From Deinococcus sp. Leaf326 (GTDB lineage Bacteria > Deinococcota > Deinococci > Deinococcales > Deinococcaceae), in contig NZ_LMOM01000065.1 in NCBI RefSeq assembly GCF_001424185.1, forward strand, positions 276,618 to 340,617: DNA of 64,000 nucleotides. Reading direction: 5' to 3'. Below are positions 54,036 through 62,888 of this stretch, piece by piece (position 1 is the first letter of the stretch; every line of letters begins with the position of its first letter). The position numbers and the translations under genes are program-made. The notes under the pieces were generated by a model, which was not told the origin of the DNA, searched no databases, and saw nothing but the letters and a program-made list of their open reading frames with translations.

Positions 54036-54482
54036 ATGCGGATCGTGGTGCTCATCGTTTTTCTGGTGCTGCTGGGCCTGCTCGCGGCACTGAACACCAA
54101 CTTCCTGATGTACCCCCACACCCTGAATCTGGGCTTCGCCACCTACGCGGGACTGCCCCTGGGTCTCCTGCTGCTGGCGGTCATGTTCGTTCCGGTGCTC
54201 GTGTTCTATTTCTGGGTGGGCGTCGCCAAACTGCGCGCCGAGGCCGACAGCGCCCGGCTGCTGCGCGACATGGAGGCCCTGCGCGTGAGCCTCGACACCC
54301 AGGAGGGCAGCCGCTTCGCCCAGCTTCAGAGCCACCTCGACCAGCGGCTCGGGGTCCTGGGGACGGGCACGCCGAGCGGCACCGAGCTCGACGCCGTGAA
54401 CGCCCGCATCGACACCCTGTCGCGCGACCTCAACCTGCAACTCGCACAGATCGACGACTACCTCAAGCGCAAGCTGGGCTGA
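54036..54482 (+). CDS. LapA-domain membrane protein
   Basis: 148 residues. Two N-terminal spans (IVVLIVFLVLLGLLAALNTNF and LPLGLLLLAVMFVPVLVFYFW) fit the LapA/DUF1049 fold, followed by a soluble coiled-coil tail (KLRAEADSARLLRDMEALRVS ... IDTLSRDLNLQLAQIDDYLKRK). In E. coli LapA/LapB adjust LPS synthesis; Deinococcus lacks LPS, so the role is unknown. TAGCGT lies 6 nt before the ATG. Confidence 0.78.
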   Translation: MRIVVLIVFLVLLGLLAALNTNFLMYPHTLNLGFATYAGLPLGLLLLAVMFVPVLVFYFWVGVAKLRAEADSARLLRDMEALRVSLDTQEGSRFAQLQSHLDQRLGVLGTGTPSGTELDAVNARIDTLSRDLNLQLAQIDDYLKRKLG

Positions 54483-54612
54483 GGGGGGACTGCGCCGTGC
54501 CGCCCACCTCCAAGACACCGGAGACGCGGCGGCGCGCAGGGCCGAGTCTGAACCCGGTGCAATCGGGCACACGGAGCGGCACTAGAATGCGGCCAAGAAG
54601 GAGAATGACCTC

Positions 54613-55496
<884 letters not shown>

Positions 55497-55500
<4 letters not shown>

Positions 55501-56462
55501 GCACCCTCGCCGACACCCTGCGCGAACTCGAGGCCCGCGTCCGCGACCTCGAGGCGACCGCGCACAAGACCGGCCAGAATCTCGACGCCGCGCTCGTGCC
55601 GCTGCGCGCCGAGGTCGAGCGGCTGCGGGTCCAGGCCGCGGCCGGCGCCGCGCCGGCCGCCCCCATGACCCGCTGGGCCCGTGTGGGCCTGGCGCGCACG
55701 CCGGGCCGCCCCACTGCGCTGGACTACGTCGAGCGGCTGTGCAGCGATTTCACCGAACTGCACGGTGACCGCGCCTACGGCGACGACCCCGCCCTCATCG
55801 GGGGACCGGCGCGCTGGCAGGGACGCCCGGTCATGCTGCTGCTCCAGCAGAAGGGCCGCGATACCAAGTCCAAGATCAAACGCCGCTTCGGCAGCGCCAA
55901 TCCCGAGGGCTACCGCAAGGCCGCCCGCCTGATGGACCTCGCCGACCGCTTCGGCCTGCCGGTGGTCGCCCTGATCGACACCCAGGGAGCCTATCCGGGC
56001 CTGGAGGCCGAGGAACGTGGCCAGGGCTGGGCCATCGCCGAGAGCATTCAGCGCATGGTGCGCCTGCGCGTGCCGGCCGTCTGCGCCGTGATCGGTGAGG
56101 GCGGCTCGGGCGGCGCGCTGGCGATTGGCGTGGGCAACCGCGTGATCATCCAGGAAAACGCCTGGTACTCGGTGATCTCGCCCGAGGGCGCCGCGAGCAT
56201 CATCTGGAAGGACGCCAGCAAGGCGCCGCTCGCCGCCGAGGCCCTCAAGGTCAGCGCAGGCGACCTGCTGGACCTGGGCATCGTCGAGGAGGTCGTACCC
56301 GAGCCGCCCGGCGGCGCGCACCTCGACCCCGAAGCCGCCGCCGCGCGCCTGGGCGACGCCGTAAGCCGTCACCTCGACGAACTGTCGGGCCTAGCCCCCC
56401 AACGCCTCGTCGACGAGCGGGCGGCCCGTTTCCGCCGACTGGGCGCTTACCGCGAAGAGTAG
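55497..56462 (+). CDS. accA: Acetyl-CoA carboxylase carboxyltransferase subunit alpha
   Basis: 321 residues, normal length. LYVERL-type start ([34 protein letters not shown]), [67 protein letters not shown] and [24 protein letters not shown] are the AccA signatures. It forms the alpha2beta2 carboxyltransferase with AccD and is co-translated with it. A hairpin terminator follows. Confidence 0.97.
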
Positions 56463-56472
56463 TCGCGCCCGT

Positions 56473-56520
56473 CGCCGCAGAGCAGTCCGCGCCCGGTGAG
56501 CGGCCTGCTCCGGCGCTTTT
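56473..56520 (+). terminator. Terminator after accA
   Basis: CGCCG/CGGCG outer stem and GAGCAG/CTGCTC inner stem enclose a GC-rich loop, followed by CTTTT. Confidence 0.6.
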
Positions 56521-56569
56521 AGGCCATCTGGCGCAGGAACCGGCAACGGGGCGCGGCTTAGGCTGAAGC

Positions 56570-57073
56570 ATGAGCGAACCCAGCCAGTCTCCCGTAGAAG
56601 GCCTGCTCGACATCCTCCGTGAGGCGGTAGAGGGCGGCGCGCCGGGCCAGAGCACGTCGTTTCTGGACGGCACGGCCGCGGACGGCAGCGGCAACCACGG
56701 CCTGCTCGCCACCCTGGCGGCCCTGAGTGCCGAACAGGCCAGCCGGGACGTGGGCGGGACCTCGGTCGCCGGGCAGGCGCGGCACGCCGCCCTGCACCTG
56801 GAGGTGCTCGTGCGCTGGGACCGGGGCGAGCGTGGTCCCTTCGACTGGAAGGGTAGCTTTCTGCCCGCCGCCGTCGGTGAGGCCGAGTGGACCGAGGTGC
56901 AGTCGCGCGTGCGCCGGGCCTACGAGGACGCCGTCGACCTGGCCCGCAGCTGGGAAGCACGCCCACTGGACGGCGACGTGACCGGCGGGCTCGCTGGAGC
57001 GGCGGCCCATGTCGCCTACCACCTGGGCGCCGTCCGCCAGATGGTCAAGGCGCTGGGCCAGAGCGCGCGGTGA
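56570..57073 (+). CDS. DinB-family four-helix-bundle protein
   Basis: 167 residues. QARHAALHLEVLVRW and AAAHVAYHLGAVRQMVKAL place the three conserved metal-ligand His positions of DinB/DfsB-like proteins on a four-helix bundle. Deinococcus carries many DinB-type proteins, often thiol-S-transferase-like and using bacillithiol. The stop overlaps the GTG of the next gene (GTGA), so they are co-translated. TAGGCT lies 5 nt before the ATG. Activity unknown. Confidence 0.8.
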   Translation: MSEPSQSPVEGLLDILREAVEGGAPGQSTSFLDGTAADGSGNHGLLATLAALSAEQASRDVGGTSVAGQARHAALHLEVLVRWDRGERGPFDWKGSFLPAAVGEAEWTEVQSRVRRAYEDAVDLARSWEARPLDGDVTGGLAGAAAHVAYHLGAVRQMVKALGQSAR

Positions 57074-58005
57074 GCCTGCGCGCCTTTACGCCCAGCGACG
57101 CGCCTGCCTGGGCCGCCCTGACGAATGCCGTACTGAGCCGGCAGACCACGCCCGAGAGGCTGCTGGAAGACGACATCCGACAGGACCTGTCCGAGCGGCC
57201 GCGCCGCTGGGTCTGGGAAGTCGGGGCCGGGCTGACCGGCGTGGCCCACCTGTACCGCTTCCCCTTCGACCCGCCGGGTGTTCTGCACGCGCAGGTGGTG
57301 GTCGCGCCCGCACAGCGTGGCCGGGGGGTGGGGACCGCCCTGTGGGAAGCGGTACGGGCAGCCGCGGGCGCGACGCCCCTGGCAGCGGACGTGGCCGACG
57401 ACGACCCGGTCAGTCTCGGCTGGGCACGGCGCCTGGGGTTCGCGCGGCACCTGCACCGCTTCGCCTCGGTGCTCGACCTGACCTCCTTCGGCGAGACCCC
57501 CTTCACTGCCGATCTGGAACGCGCGGCGGCCCAGGGCGTCACCTTCACCGACCTGGGCGGGGCGGACACCGCTACCCTGGCCCACTACCTCGACTTCTTC
57601 GCCGACCGTCTCACCGAGACGCCCGACCTGGCGGGGCATCCGCGCTGGTCGGCGGCGCAGGTTCGCGCCGGCCTCCATCTGGACCACGACCCGCATCCCG
57701 AGTGGCTGGTCCTGGCGACCGGACCGGGGGGCGAATGGCTGGGGACCTCGGCCCTGGTGCGTTACGGCGACCTGGCGTACAACGAGCTGACCGCCGTGCA
57801 GCCCCACGCACGGGGGCGGGGGCTGGCACTGCCCCTGAAGCTGGAGGTGATCCGGCGGGCGCGCGCTGCGGGTCTGCGCGTCATGAAGACCAACAACCTC
57901 TCGACGAACGCGCCGATGCTGGCAGTCAACCGCCGCCTGGGCTTCGCGGTGCAGCCGGGAGCATTCGGGCTGCGCCGACCGGTCGGCGCTACTTCCGGCG
58001 CTTGA
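57070..58005 (+). CDS. Tandem GNAT acetyltransferase
   Basis: 311 residues from a GTG overlapping the DinB stop. It contains two GNAT folds: first with VVVAPAQRGRGVGTALWEAVRA (acetyl-CoA loop RGRGVG) and second with TAVQPHARGRGLALPLKLEVIRRA and NLSTNAPMLAVNRRLGF. This resembles mycothiol-acetyltransferase-like or Eis-like double GNAT proteins. Substrate unknown. The last 17 bp overlap the convergent kinase gene. Confidence 0.87.
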   Translation: MSLRAFTPSDAPAWAALTNAVLSRQTTPERLLEDDIRQDLSERPRRWVWEVGAGLTGVAHLYRFPFDPPGVLHAQVVVAPAQRGRGVGTALWEAVRAAAGATPLAADVADDDPVSLGWARRLGFARHLHRFASVLDLTSFGETPFTADLERAAAQGVTFTDLGGADTATLAHYLDFFADRLTETPDLAGHPRWSAAQVRAGLHLDHDPHPEWLVLATGPGGEWLGTSALVRYGDLAYNELTAVQPHARGRGLALPLKLEVIRRARAAGLRVMKTNNLSTNAPMLAVNRRLGFAVQPGAFGLRRPVGATSGA

Positions 58006-58972
58006 ACAGGCTCCAGCGCGGCGCGGGCGCCGAGGCTGGCGGGTCCACCGCCTCCGGCTCGGCGGCGGGCGCCGGAGCGGCCCGGCCCAGTGGCCCGTGG
58101 CGGCCGGGCGGCGGGGCGGGCGCGGTGGGGGCCGGAGCAGCGGAGGTCTCGATCTGTTCGTCGGCAGGGGTTTCGCCCAGGGCCAGCAACAGGACACGGC
58201 GCAGGTCGTCGGCGCTGGGGCGGTCGGGAACCCGCTTGGCCATGGCCCGCTCGATCAGGCGGGCGGCCGCGCGCGGCAGCTCGGGGGCCACCTGCGACAG
58301 CGGCTGCGGAAAGCGGGTCAGGTGCGCCACCATCAGTTCCTCGTAGCTCTGTCCCAGAAAGGGCCGCTGGCCGCTGAGCAGCTCGTAGCTCAGAATCCCC
58401 AGGCTGTACACGTCGCTGGCGCTGCTGCTCGCTTCGCCGTGGTAGATCTCGGGCGCCATGTAGAACGGGCTGCCGCTGACCGGTCCCCCCTGCGCCACGA
58501 AATACGAACTGCCCAGGTCGCCCAGCGCCGCGCGGCCCGCCGGATCGAGGTACACGTTCTGCGGCTTGACGTCCTGATGCACGGCCCCGATGGCGTGCAG
58601 GTAGGTCAGGCCCGAGGCGATGTCGGCCAGAACGCGCAGCCGCGCCGCCCAGTCCAGGGCCTGCGGGGTGAGAGTTAAGGTCTCGCTGAGGGGACCGCTG
58701 GCGTAATACTGCAGCGACAGGTAGGCCTGCGGCCCAAAGGCCGTGCCCGAATACCCGCGCAGGATGCGGGGGTGGCGGAATTTCAGGGTCAGGCGGACCT
58801 CGTTACCGAACCGCTCGGCCGCCTCCTGCTCGCCCAGCGTCGCGGGGTGCGGCAGCTTGAGGGCCACCTCGCGGCCGCGGTCGTCGAGCGCCAGGTGGAC
58901 CTGCGAGGTCTTGCCCTGCCCGAGCAGGCGCAGCAGGCGGTAACCGGGTGGGGTACGGTCGGGTTGGGTCAA
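57989..58972 (-). CDS. Serine/threonine protein kinase with HQD catalytic loop
   Basis: 327 residues from a TTG at 58972 with GGAG 8 nt upstream. Kinase domain: LLGQGKTSQVHLAL, VALKLPHP (VAxK Lys), catalytic loop VHQDVKPQNVYLD, DLG in place of DFG (LGDLGSSYF), GSPFYMAPEIYHGE and PSADDLRRVL. The catalytic Arg of HRD is Gln, an RD-minus kinase that would not need activation-loop phosphorylation. The C-terminal 70 residues are Pro/Ala-rich. No transmembrane or PASTA segment is visible, unlike PknB. Confidence 0.87.
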   Translation of the reverse strand: MTQPDRTPPGYRLLRLLGQGKTSQVHLALDDRGREVALKLPHPATLGEQEAAERFGNEVRLTLKFRHPRILRGYSGTAFGPQAYLSLQYYASGPLSETLTLTPQALDWAARLRVLADIASGLTYLHAIGAVHQDVKPQNVYLDPAGRAALGDLGSSYFVAQGGPVSGSPFYMAPEIYHGEASSSASDVYSLGILSYELLSGQRPFLGQSYEELMVAHLTRFPQPLSQVAPELPRAAARLIERAMAKRVPDRPSADDLRRVLLLALGETPADEQIETSAAPAPTAPAPPPGRHGPLGRAAPAPAAEPEAVDPPASAPAPRWSLFKRRK

Positions 58973-59072
58973 GGGAACGCTCCACTTTTTACTGTAGCCG
59001 CGCGGCTCTCTCGGAATCCTGTCCGGCCTTTCTTTGTCAGCGCGCGGGGCCGTTCGTCTGCCGGCGACGCGG

Positions 59073-59078
59073 TATGCT
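59073..59078 (+). promoter_or_regulatory. -10-like element TATGCT
   Basis: TATGCT 9 nt before the ATG at 59088 supports that start and a leaderless message. Confidence 0.5.
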
Positions 59079-59087
59079 GAAGACCTT

Positions 59088-59576
59088 ATGACTGAGCGAA
59101 CCGTGACCCAAGCCGGGAGAGACAAGGGCCGCATCCTGCTGTGGCTGGCGATTTTGCTCAGCGTGCTGCTGCTGGGGTTCGTCACGGTCTTCACCGCGCG
59201 CCACAACCCCCTCTACAGCGACCGCGACGCCTACGGCATCAGCAAGTACAAGTTCATCGAGGCCTGCAAGGAGCGCCTGCACGAACCCGGTGAACTGAGC
59301 CTGAACCTTCAGGGCCAGGCCGTGCCGCTGGGCCAGGCCCTGACCCAGGCCAACCAGCTCCGCCAGGGTGAGCGCGCCGTGGTCGAGACCACCGCCACGC
59401 CCGCCCAGATCGTGCAGGGCGTGCAGGAAGCCGCCCCCGGCCAGCTCGGCCTGATCGTGCCGGTGCTCATCGCGGCCGGCAACGGCGAGGCCCGCCGCCC
59501 ACTGGCCCAGGCCAGCATGCAGTGCGTGTACGACCGCACCAACGCCCGCGCCAACGTGACCCTGGGCGTGCAGTAA
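59088..59576 (+). CDS. Single-span membrane protein of unknown function
   Basis: 162 residues from the ATG at 59088. One N-terminal span (ILLWLAILLSVLLLGFVTVFTA) then a soluble domain of about 120 residues with FIEACKERLHEPGEL and SMQCVYDRTNARANVTLGVQ. It has no obvious enzyme motif. Topology places most of it outside the cytoplasm. No family recognised. Confidence 0.7.
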   Translation: MTERTVTQAGRDKGRILLWLAILLSVLLLGFVTVFTARHNPLYSDRDAYGISKYKFIEACKERLHEPGELSLNLQGQAVPLGQALTQANQLRQGERAVVETTATPAQIVQGVQEAAPGQLGLIVPVLIAAGNGEARRPLAQASMQCVYDRTNARANVTLGVQ

Positions 59577-59593
59577 CCCCCTCCCTGGCTTCG

Positions 59594-59629
59594 CCGCGCG
59601 CCCGAGCCCCTTGCAGGCTGGGCGCGCGG
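59594..59629. terminator. Hairpin between convergent genes
   Basis: CCGCGCGCCC pairs perfectly with GGGCGCGCGG, with an inner AGCC/GGCT stem. It lies between convergent genes; the T-tract is poor. Confidence 0.5.
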
Positions 59630-59669
59630 TCTGTTGTTCCTGGGCAGAGGGGCTGGGGTGAACCCGGCG

Positions 59670-60194
59670 TTACTTCTCGCCGCTCCCACTCCGCCGGCGC
59701 CCGAAGAGACTCAGGGACGCGCCACCGACCGGAGCGGGGTCACGGCTGTCGTCCGGGTCAGGCAGCGCCTCGATGGCCGCGCGCAGCCAGTGCGGGACAT
59801 GCTCCTCGAGCTGGGCGCGGGGAATCCACAGGGCGGTCTTGAGGAAGTCGGGCTGCGGGTTGAGGATGCCCGAGCAGTACTCGGTGCCGAAGATCAGGTT
59901 CAGGCGCGCGTAGGCCGCCTCCGGCCTGGCGCGCGTCACATGACTGCCCACGAGCACGAGGTCGCCCACCGAGATCCCCACCTGCGAGAGCAGCAGGCGT
60001 CTCAGCGCGTTCTCGGCCGTGCCCAGGCCACTGGGCACCCCGCCGAGCAGCAGCCCCGGCAGGCTCTGGGGCCCGCCCGGCAATAGCAGTTCGTGGGGGC
60101 GGACCAGCAGCAGCGTGTCCTGCCGGCGCACCAGGGCAAAGAGCCCCACCTGATAGGTGGAGGGCGGCGGGGCGGAATCGGAAGTCAGCGCCAT
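59670..60194 (-). CDS. Degenerate Nudix-fold protein
   Basis: 174 residues from the ATG at 60194. Start TYQVGLFALVRRQDTLLLV and the GGVPSGLGTAENALRRLLLSQV-type region resemble a Nudix fold, but the catalytic REUxEE is replaced by RRLLLSQ, so hydrolase activity is unlikely. It may bind a nucleotide without cleaving it, as some Nudix regulators do. The C-terminus is charged. It converges with the membrane-protein gene. Confidence 0.6.
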   Translation of the reverse strand: MALTSDSAPPPSTYQVGLFALVRRQDTLLLVRPHELLLPGGPQSLPGLLLGGVPSGLGTAENALRRLLLSQVGISVGDLVLVGSHVTRARPEAAYARLNLIFGTEYCSGILNPQPDFLKTALWIPRAQLEEHVPHWLRAAIEALPDPDDSRDPAPVGGASLSLFGRRRSGSGEK

Positions 60195-60375
60195 ACGCTT
60201 GAGCGCGGTCCTGCGGTGGGCACAGTCATGAGGAATCTCCGGCCGGGGACGTGACCTGCCCGGTGTACCGTTCAGCATAGAACAGTCCGGGCAGCCGCGC
60301 GGCCAAGAACGGGTGGACGGCTGGGGGCGCCCATGTGGGGGTCATTGCCCGGAACCCGCCCTGGAGAAGGCCCGC

Positions 60376-61050
60376 TCAGAGAGCCCAGGGCCGGTGCAGA
60401 GGCGAGACCAGGGGTTCGGCCTCCAGGGCTCCTGCCAGCGCGACGAAGGCCCCGTCGTGTGCCGGATTCGTCCAGGACGGCGACTGCACGAGCAGGACGG
60501 CCCGCACTTCGGCCGGGTCCGGAAGCGCCGCGCCGCGTGTCAGGCTCACGCGCGCGCGCAGGTCCGGCGCCAGGAGCGGCGCGAGTTCGGCAGCCACGCG
60601 CTCCAGGTCGAATCCCTCGGCCACAGGCAGGCCGGCGTGCCACTCGGGGTAGGCGCAGGTATAGCGGCGGATCAGGCCCGCGCGCAGCCCCAGCCCGGCC
60701 CAGTTGCCGGGCCGCAGCCGCGCGGGATCGCCGCTGAAACTGGCGAGGTCGTGGTGAGAGTCGAGATTCAGCACGTCCTCGCCGGGAAAACGCTCCAGCC
60801 AGCTCCAGGCGTCGGCGTGGCTCAGGGTGACCCAGGCCGGCACGCCCGCATACGCCGTCAGCGCCTCCCAGCCGGGATACAGCGGGAAGTCCTGCGCCAG
60901 CGCGGCCCAGCCTGCCCCGCCGCGCTTGCCCGCACGCGACCGCCACGCCTCGAGACGGTCTTCGTCGCGGTCGCGGCTGCCCCAGATCGGCGCGTCGAAC
61001 ACCAGCTCCCGGGGACCCGAGAAGGCGTCCCAGTCCACGCTCAGCAGCAT
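60376..61050 (-). CDS. Hypothetical protein with arginase/UPF0489-like metal motifs
   Basis: 224 residues. The N-terminus LLSVDWDAFSGP and internal VLNLDSHHDLASF look like the DxH/D-HHD metal sites of arginase-like and UPF0489 proteins, but the overall family is not clear. WAALAQDFPLYPGWEALTAYAG and Trp-rich segments suggest an enzyme. It lies 37 bp downstream of the tandem GNAT gene on the same strand and may share its transcript. Confidence 0.6.
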   Translation of the reverse strand: MLLSVDWDAFSGPRELVFDAPIWGSRDRDEDRLEAWRSRAGKRGGAGWAALAQDFPLYPGWEALTAYAGVPAWVTLSHADAWSWLERFPGEDVLNLDSHHDLASFSGDPARLRPGNWAGLGLRAGLIRRYTCAYPEWHAGLPVAEGFDLERVAAELAPLLAPDLRARVSLTRGAALPDPAEVRAVLLVQSPSWTNPAHDGAFVALAGALEAEPLVSPLHRPWAL

Positions 61051-61087
61051 GGGCCGCCGCAGGAGGCCGGGGGGGCTGCGGTGGGCG

Positions 61088-62098
61088 TCATACGCCGGAG
61101 TCTACGGCCTGGGCGGGGTCCAGCCGGAGTTCGTAGCGGGTGCGCGTCGCGGTGCGCCGGAAACCGAGCGCCTCGTTCATGGCGATCATGGCCTGGTTGG
61201 GGGCGTCGTTGAAGGTCTTGATCTGGCCGCCGCCCACCGCGTGCAGGGCCCGCATGGCCGCGACCTTCAGGGCCTTGGCCAGTCCGCGTCCCCGGTATTC
61301 GCGCAACACGCCCGTCATGCCGATGTAGCCGTAGTCGCCGGCCGGATTCCAGCCGATGGTGCTGTAGCCGACGTAGGGGCCGGTGAGGGGATCGTGACGC
61401 GCCGGGTCCACAGCCACGAAGGAAAGTTCCGGGCGCAGGGTCGGGTCGCCGAGCTCGTCCTGCACCCACTGCTCCAGCGGCCGGCGGGTGAGCGCCGTGC
61501 CCATCGGAACGTCCTGAAACAGCAGCCAGTCGAGTTCATGCAGCTGGCGGTCGCGCTCCGGGTCGCTGCGCAGCTCGGCCAGGGAACGCAGCTCGATGCC
61601 CTGGGCGGCCACCGCGCTCAGGAGGGGACTGAACGCCTCCAGGTCGAGGTCCGCCGTGTGCACGCTCGACTCGTACCGGTCCCAGACCGGAGAGAAGCCG
61701 CGCGCGGTCAGGAACGCCACGCCGGGGCGGTCGTGGGGCAGGTCGCTGAGCATGGTCCGCAGTTCACGCGCGCCGCGCGCCTGCACGCGCCGCAGCAGTT
61801 CTGCGTAGATCGCCGCGCCGACGCCCTGGCCGCGCGCCTCCGGGGCGACGGCGAGGCGGCCCCAGTAGCGCCAGTCTTCGAAGGAGAAGTTGTCGTGCCC
61901 AAGGCCACCTACCCCGACGACCTCCCCGCCCTGCTCGGCGATCACCTGGGTGAAGTAGAGGGCGGGATCCCGGGTCTCGTGCTCATGCCGGAGCTGCTCG
62001 GCCGTCACCGGCCAGCCCGGATCGGCCGCGTTCAGGACGCGCGCGGTGGCGGGGAGGTCGTCGGGAACATTGAAGGCGCGCAGCGTGAAGGGAGTCAT
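61088..62098 (-). CDS. Tandem GNAT acetyltransferase
   Basis: 336 residues with two GNAT domains: LAVAPEARGQGVGAAIYAEL in the first and TGVLREYRGRGLAKALKVAAM with NQAMIAMNEALGFRR in the second. It has the same double-GNAT layout as the 57070-58005 gene, so the window holds two such proteins. TAACGT lies 5 nt before the ATG. Substrate unknown. Confidence 0.86.
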   Translation of the reverse strand: MTPFTLRAFNVPDDLPATARVLNAADPGWPVTAEQLRHEHETRDPALYFTQVIAEQGGEVVGVGGLGHDNFSFEDWRYWGRLAVAPEARGQGVGAAIYAELLRRVQARGARELRTMLSDLPHDRPGVAFLTARGFSPVWDRYESSVHTADLDLEAFSPLLSAVAAQGIELRSLAELRSDPERDRQLHELDWLLFQDVPMGTALTRRPLEQWVQDELGDPTLRPELSFVAVDPARHDPLTGPYVGYSTIGWNPAGDYGYIGMTGVLREYRGRGLAKALKVAAMRALHAVGGGQIKTFNDAPNQAMIAMNEALGFRRTATRTRYELRLDPAQAVDSGV

Positions 62099-62159
62099 GC
62101 CTCACGTTACCTGCCGCAGTCACGGCGCGGCGTCGGCCAACGCGCCTATCCTGGGCCGC

Positions 62160-62822
62160 ATGACCGCCTCCGCGCCTCTGAAACTCCTGCTGATCCTGCC
62201 CCACCCCGACGACGAGGTGTACGGCGCTTCGGGCACCCTGATGACCTACCTGCAAGACGGCCACGCCTGCGGCCTCGTCACCCTGACCCGCGGCGAGGCG
62301 GGCCGCACCCTGGGCCTGTGCGACGGTCCCGAGGAGCTGGCCCGAATGCGCGACGTCGAGCTCGCCGCCTGCCTGGAAGTGATCGGGCTGACCGTCCACG
62401 AGCAGCACGCCTTTCCCGACAAGTACCTGCAGCGCGAGCCGCTGGAACCGCTGATCGAGGTGGCGCGCGAGGCGATGGTGCGCTGGCGGCCCGAGACGGT
62501 GTTGGCCTTTCCGCCCAACGGCAGCAACGGACACCCCGACCACGTCACGGCCCACCGCGCCGTGAAGGCCGCCTGGGACAGCCTGCCGGAGGGCGAGCGG
62601 CCCCGGCTGTGGTACTACTCCAGCGACACGCCACCCGAGAACGAGGAGCTACGCGCCGCCTGGATCGCGCCGAACGTGCGCCATGACGTGAGCGCGCACG
62701 TGACACGCAAGCTCCAGGCCATCGCCTGCCACCGCTCGCAGGCACTGAGCACGGTGGACTTCATCCGCAAGTTTCCTGAGCGCATCAGCACCGAGACGTT
62801 CTACGAGGTCGGGCTGGACTGA
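62160..62822 (+). CDS. PIG-L family deacetylase, bacillithiol-type (BshB-like)
   Basis: 220 residues. The zinc site is complete: ILPHPDDEVYGAS and the HPDH of NGHPDHVTAHR, plus TRGEAGRT. LmbE/PIG-L enzymes of this size in Deinococcus include bacillithiol-biosynthesis GlcNAc-malate deacetylases and bacillithiol-S-conjugate amidases. The exact role cannot be fixed by eye. TATCCT lies 7 nt before the ATG, and a strong terminator follows. Confidence 0.85.
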   Translation: MTASAPLKLLLILPHPDDEVYGASGTLMTYLQDGHACGLVTLTRGEAGRTLGLCDGPEELARMRDVELAACLEVIGLTVHEQHAFPDKYLQREPLEPLIEVAREAMVRWRPETVLAFPPNGSNGHPDHVTAHRAVKAAWDSLPEGERPRLWYYSSDTPPENEELRAAWIAPNVRHDVSAHVTRKLQAIACHRSQALSTVDFIRKFPERISTETFYEVGLD

Positions 62823-62835
62823 GGGAAGCGGACGT

Positions 62836-62876
62836 AAAAAGACCGCCCAGGCCATTTCGGCGCTGGGCGGTCTTTT
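62836..62876. terminator. Bidirectional terminator
   Basis: GACCGCCCAG (62841-62850) pairs with CTGGGCGGTC (62863-62872), followed by TTTT, and preceded by AAAAA, so it can serve both convergent genes. Confidence 0.9.
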
Positions 62877-62888
62877 ATCGTAAAGGGC

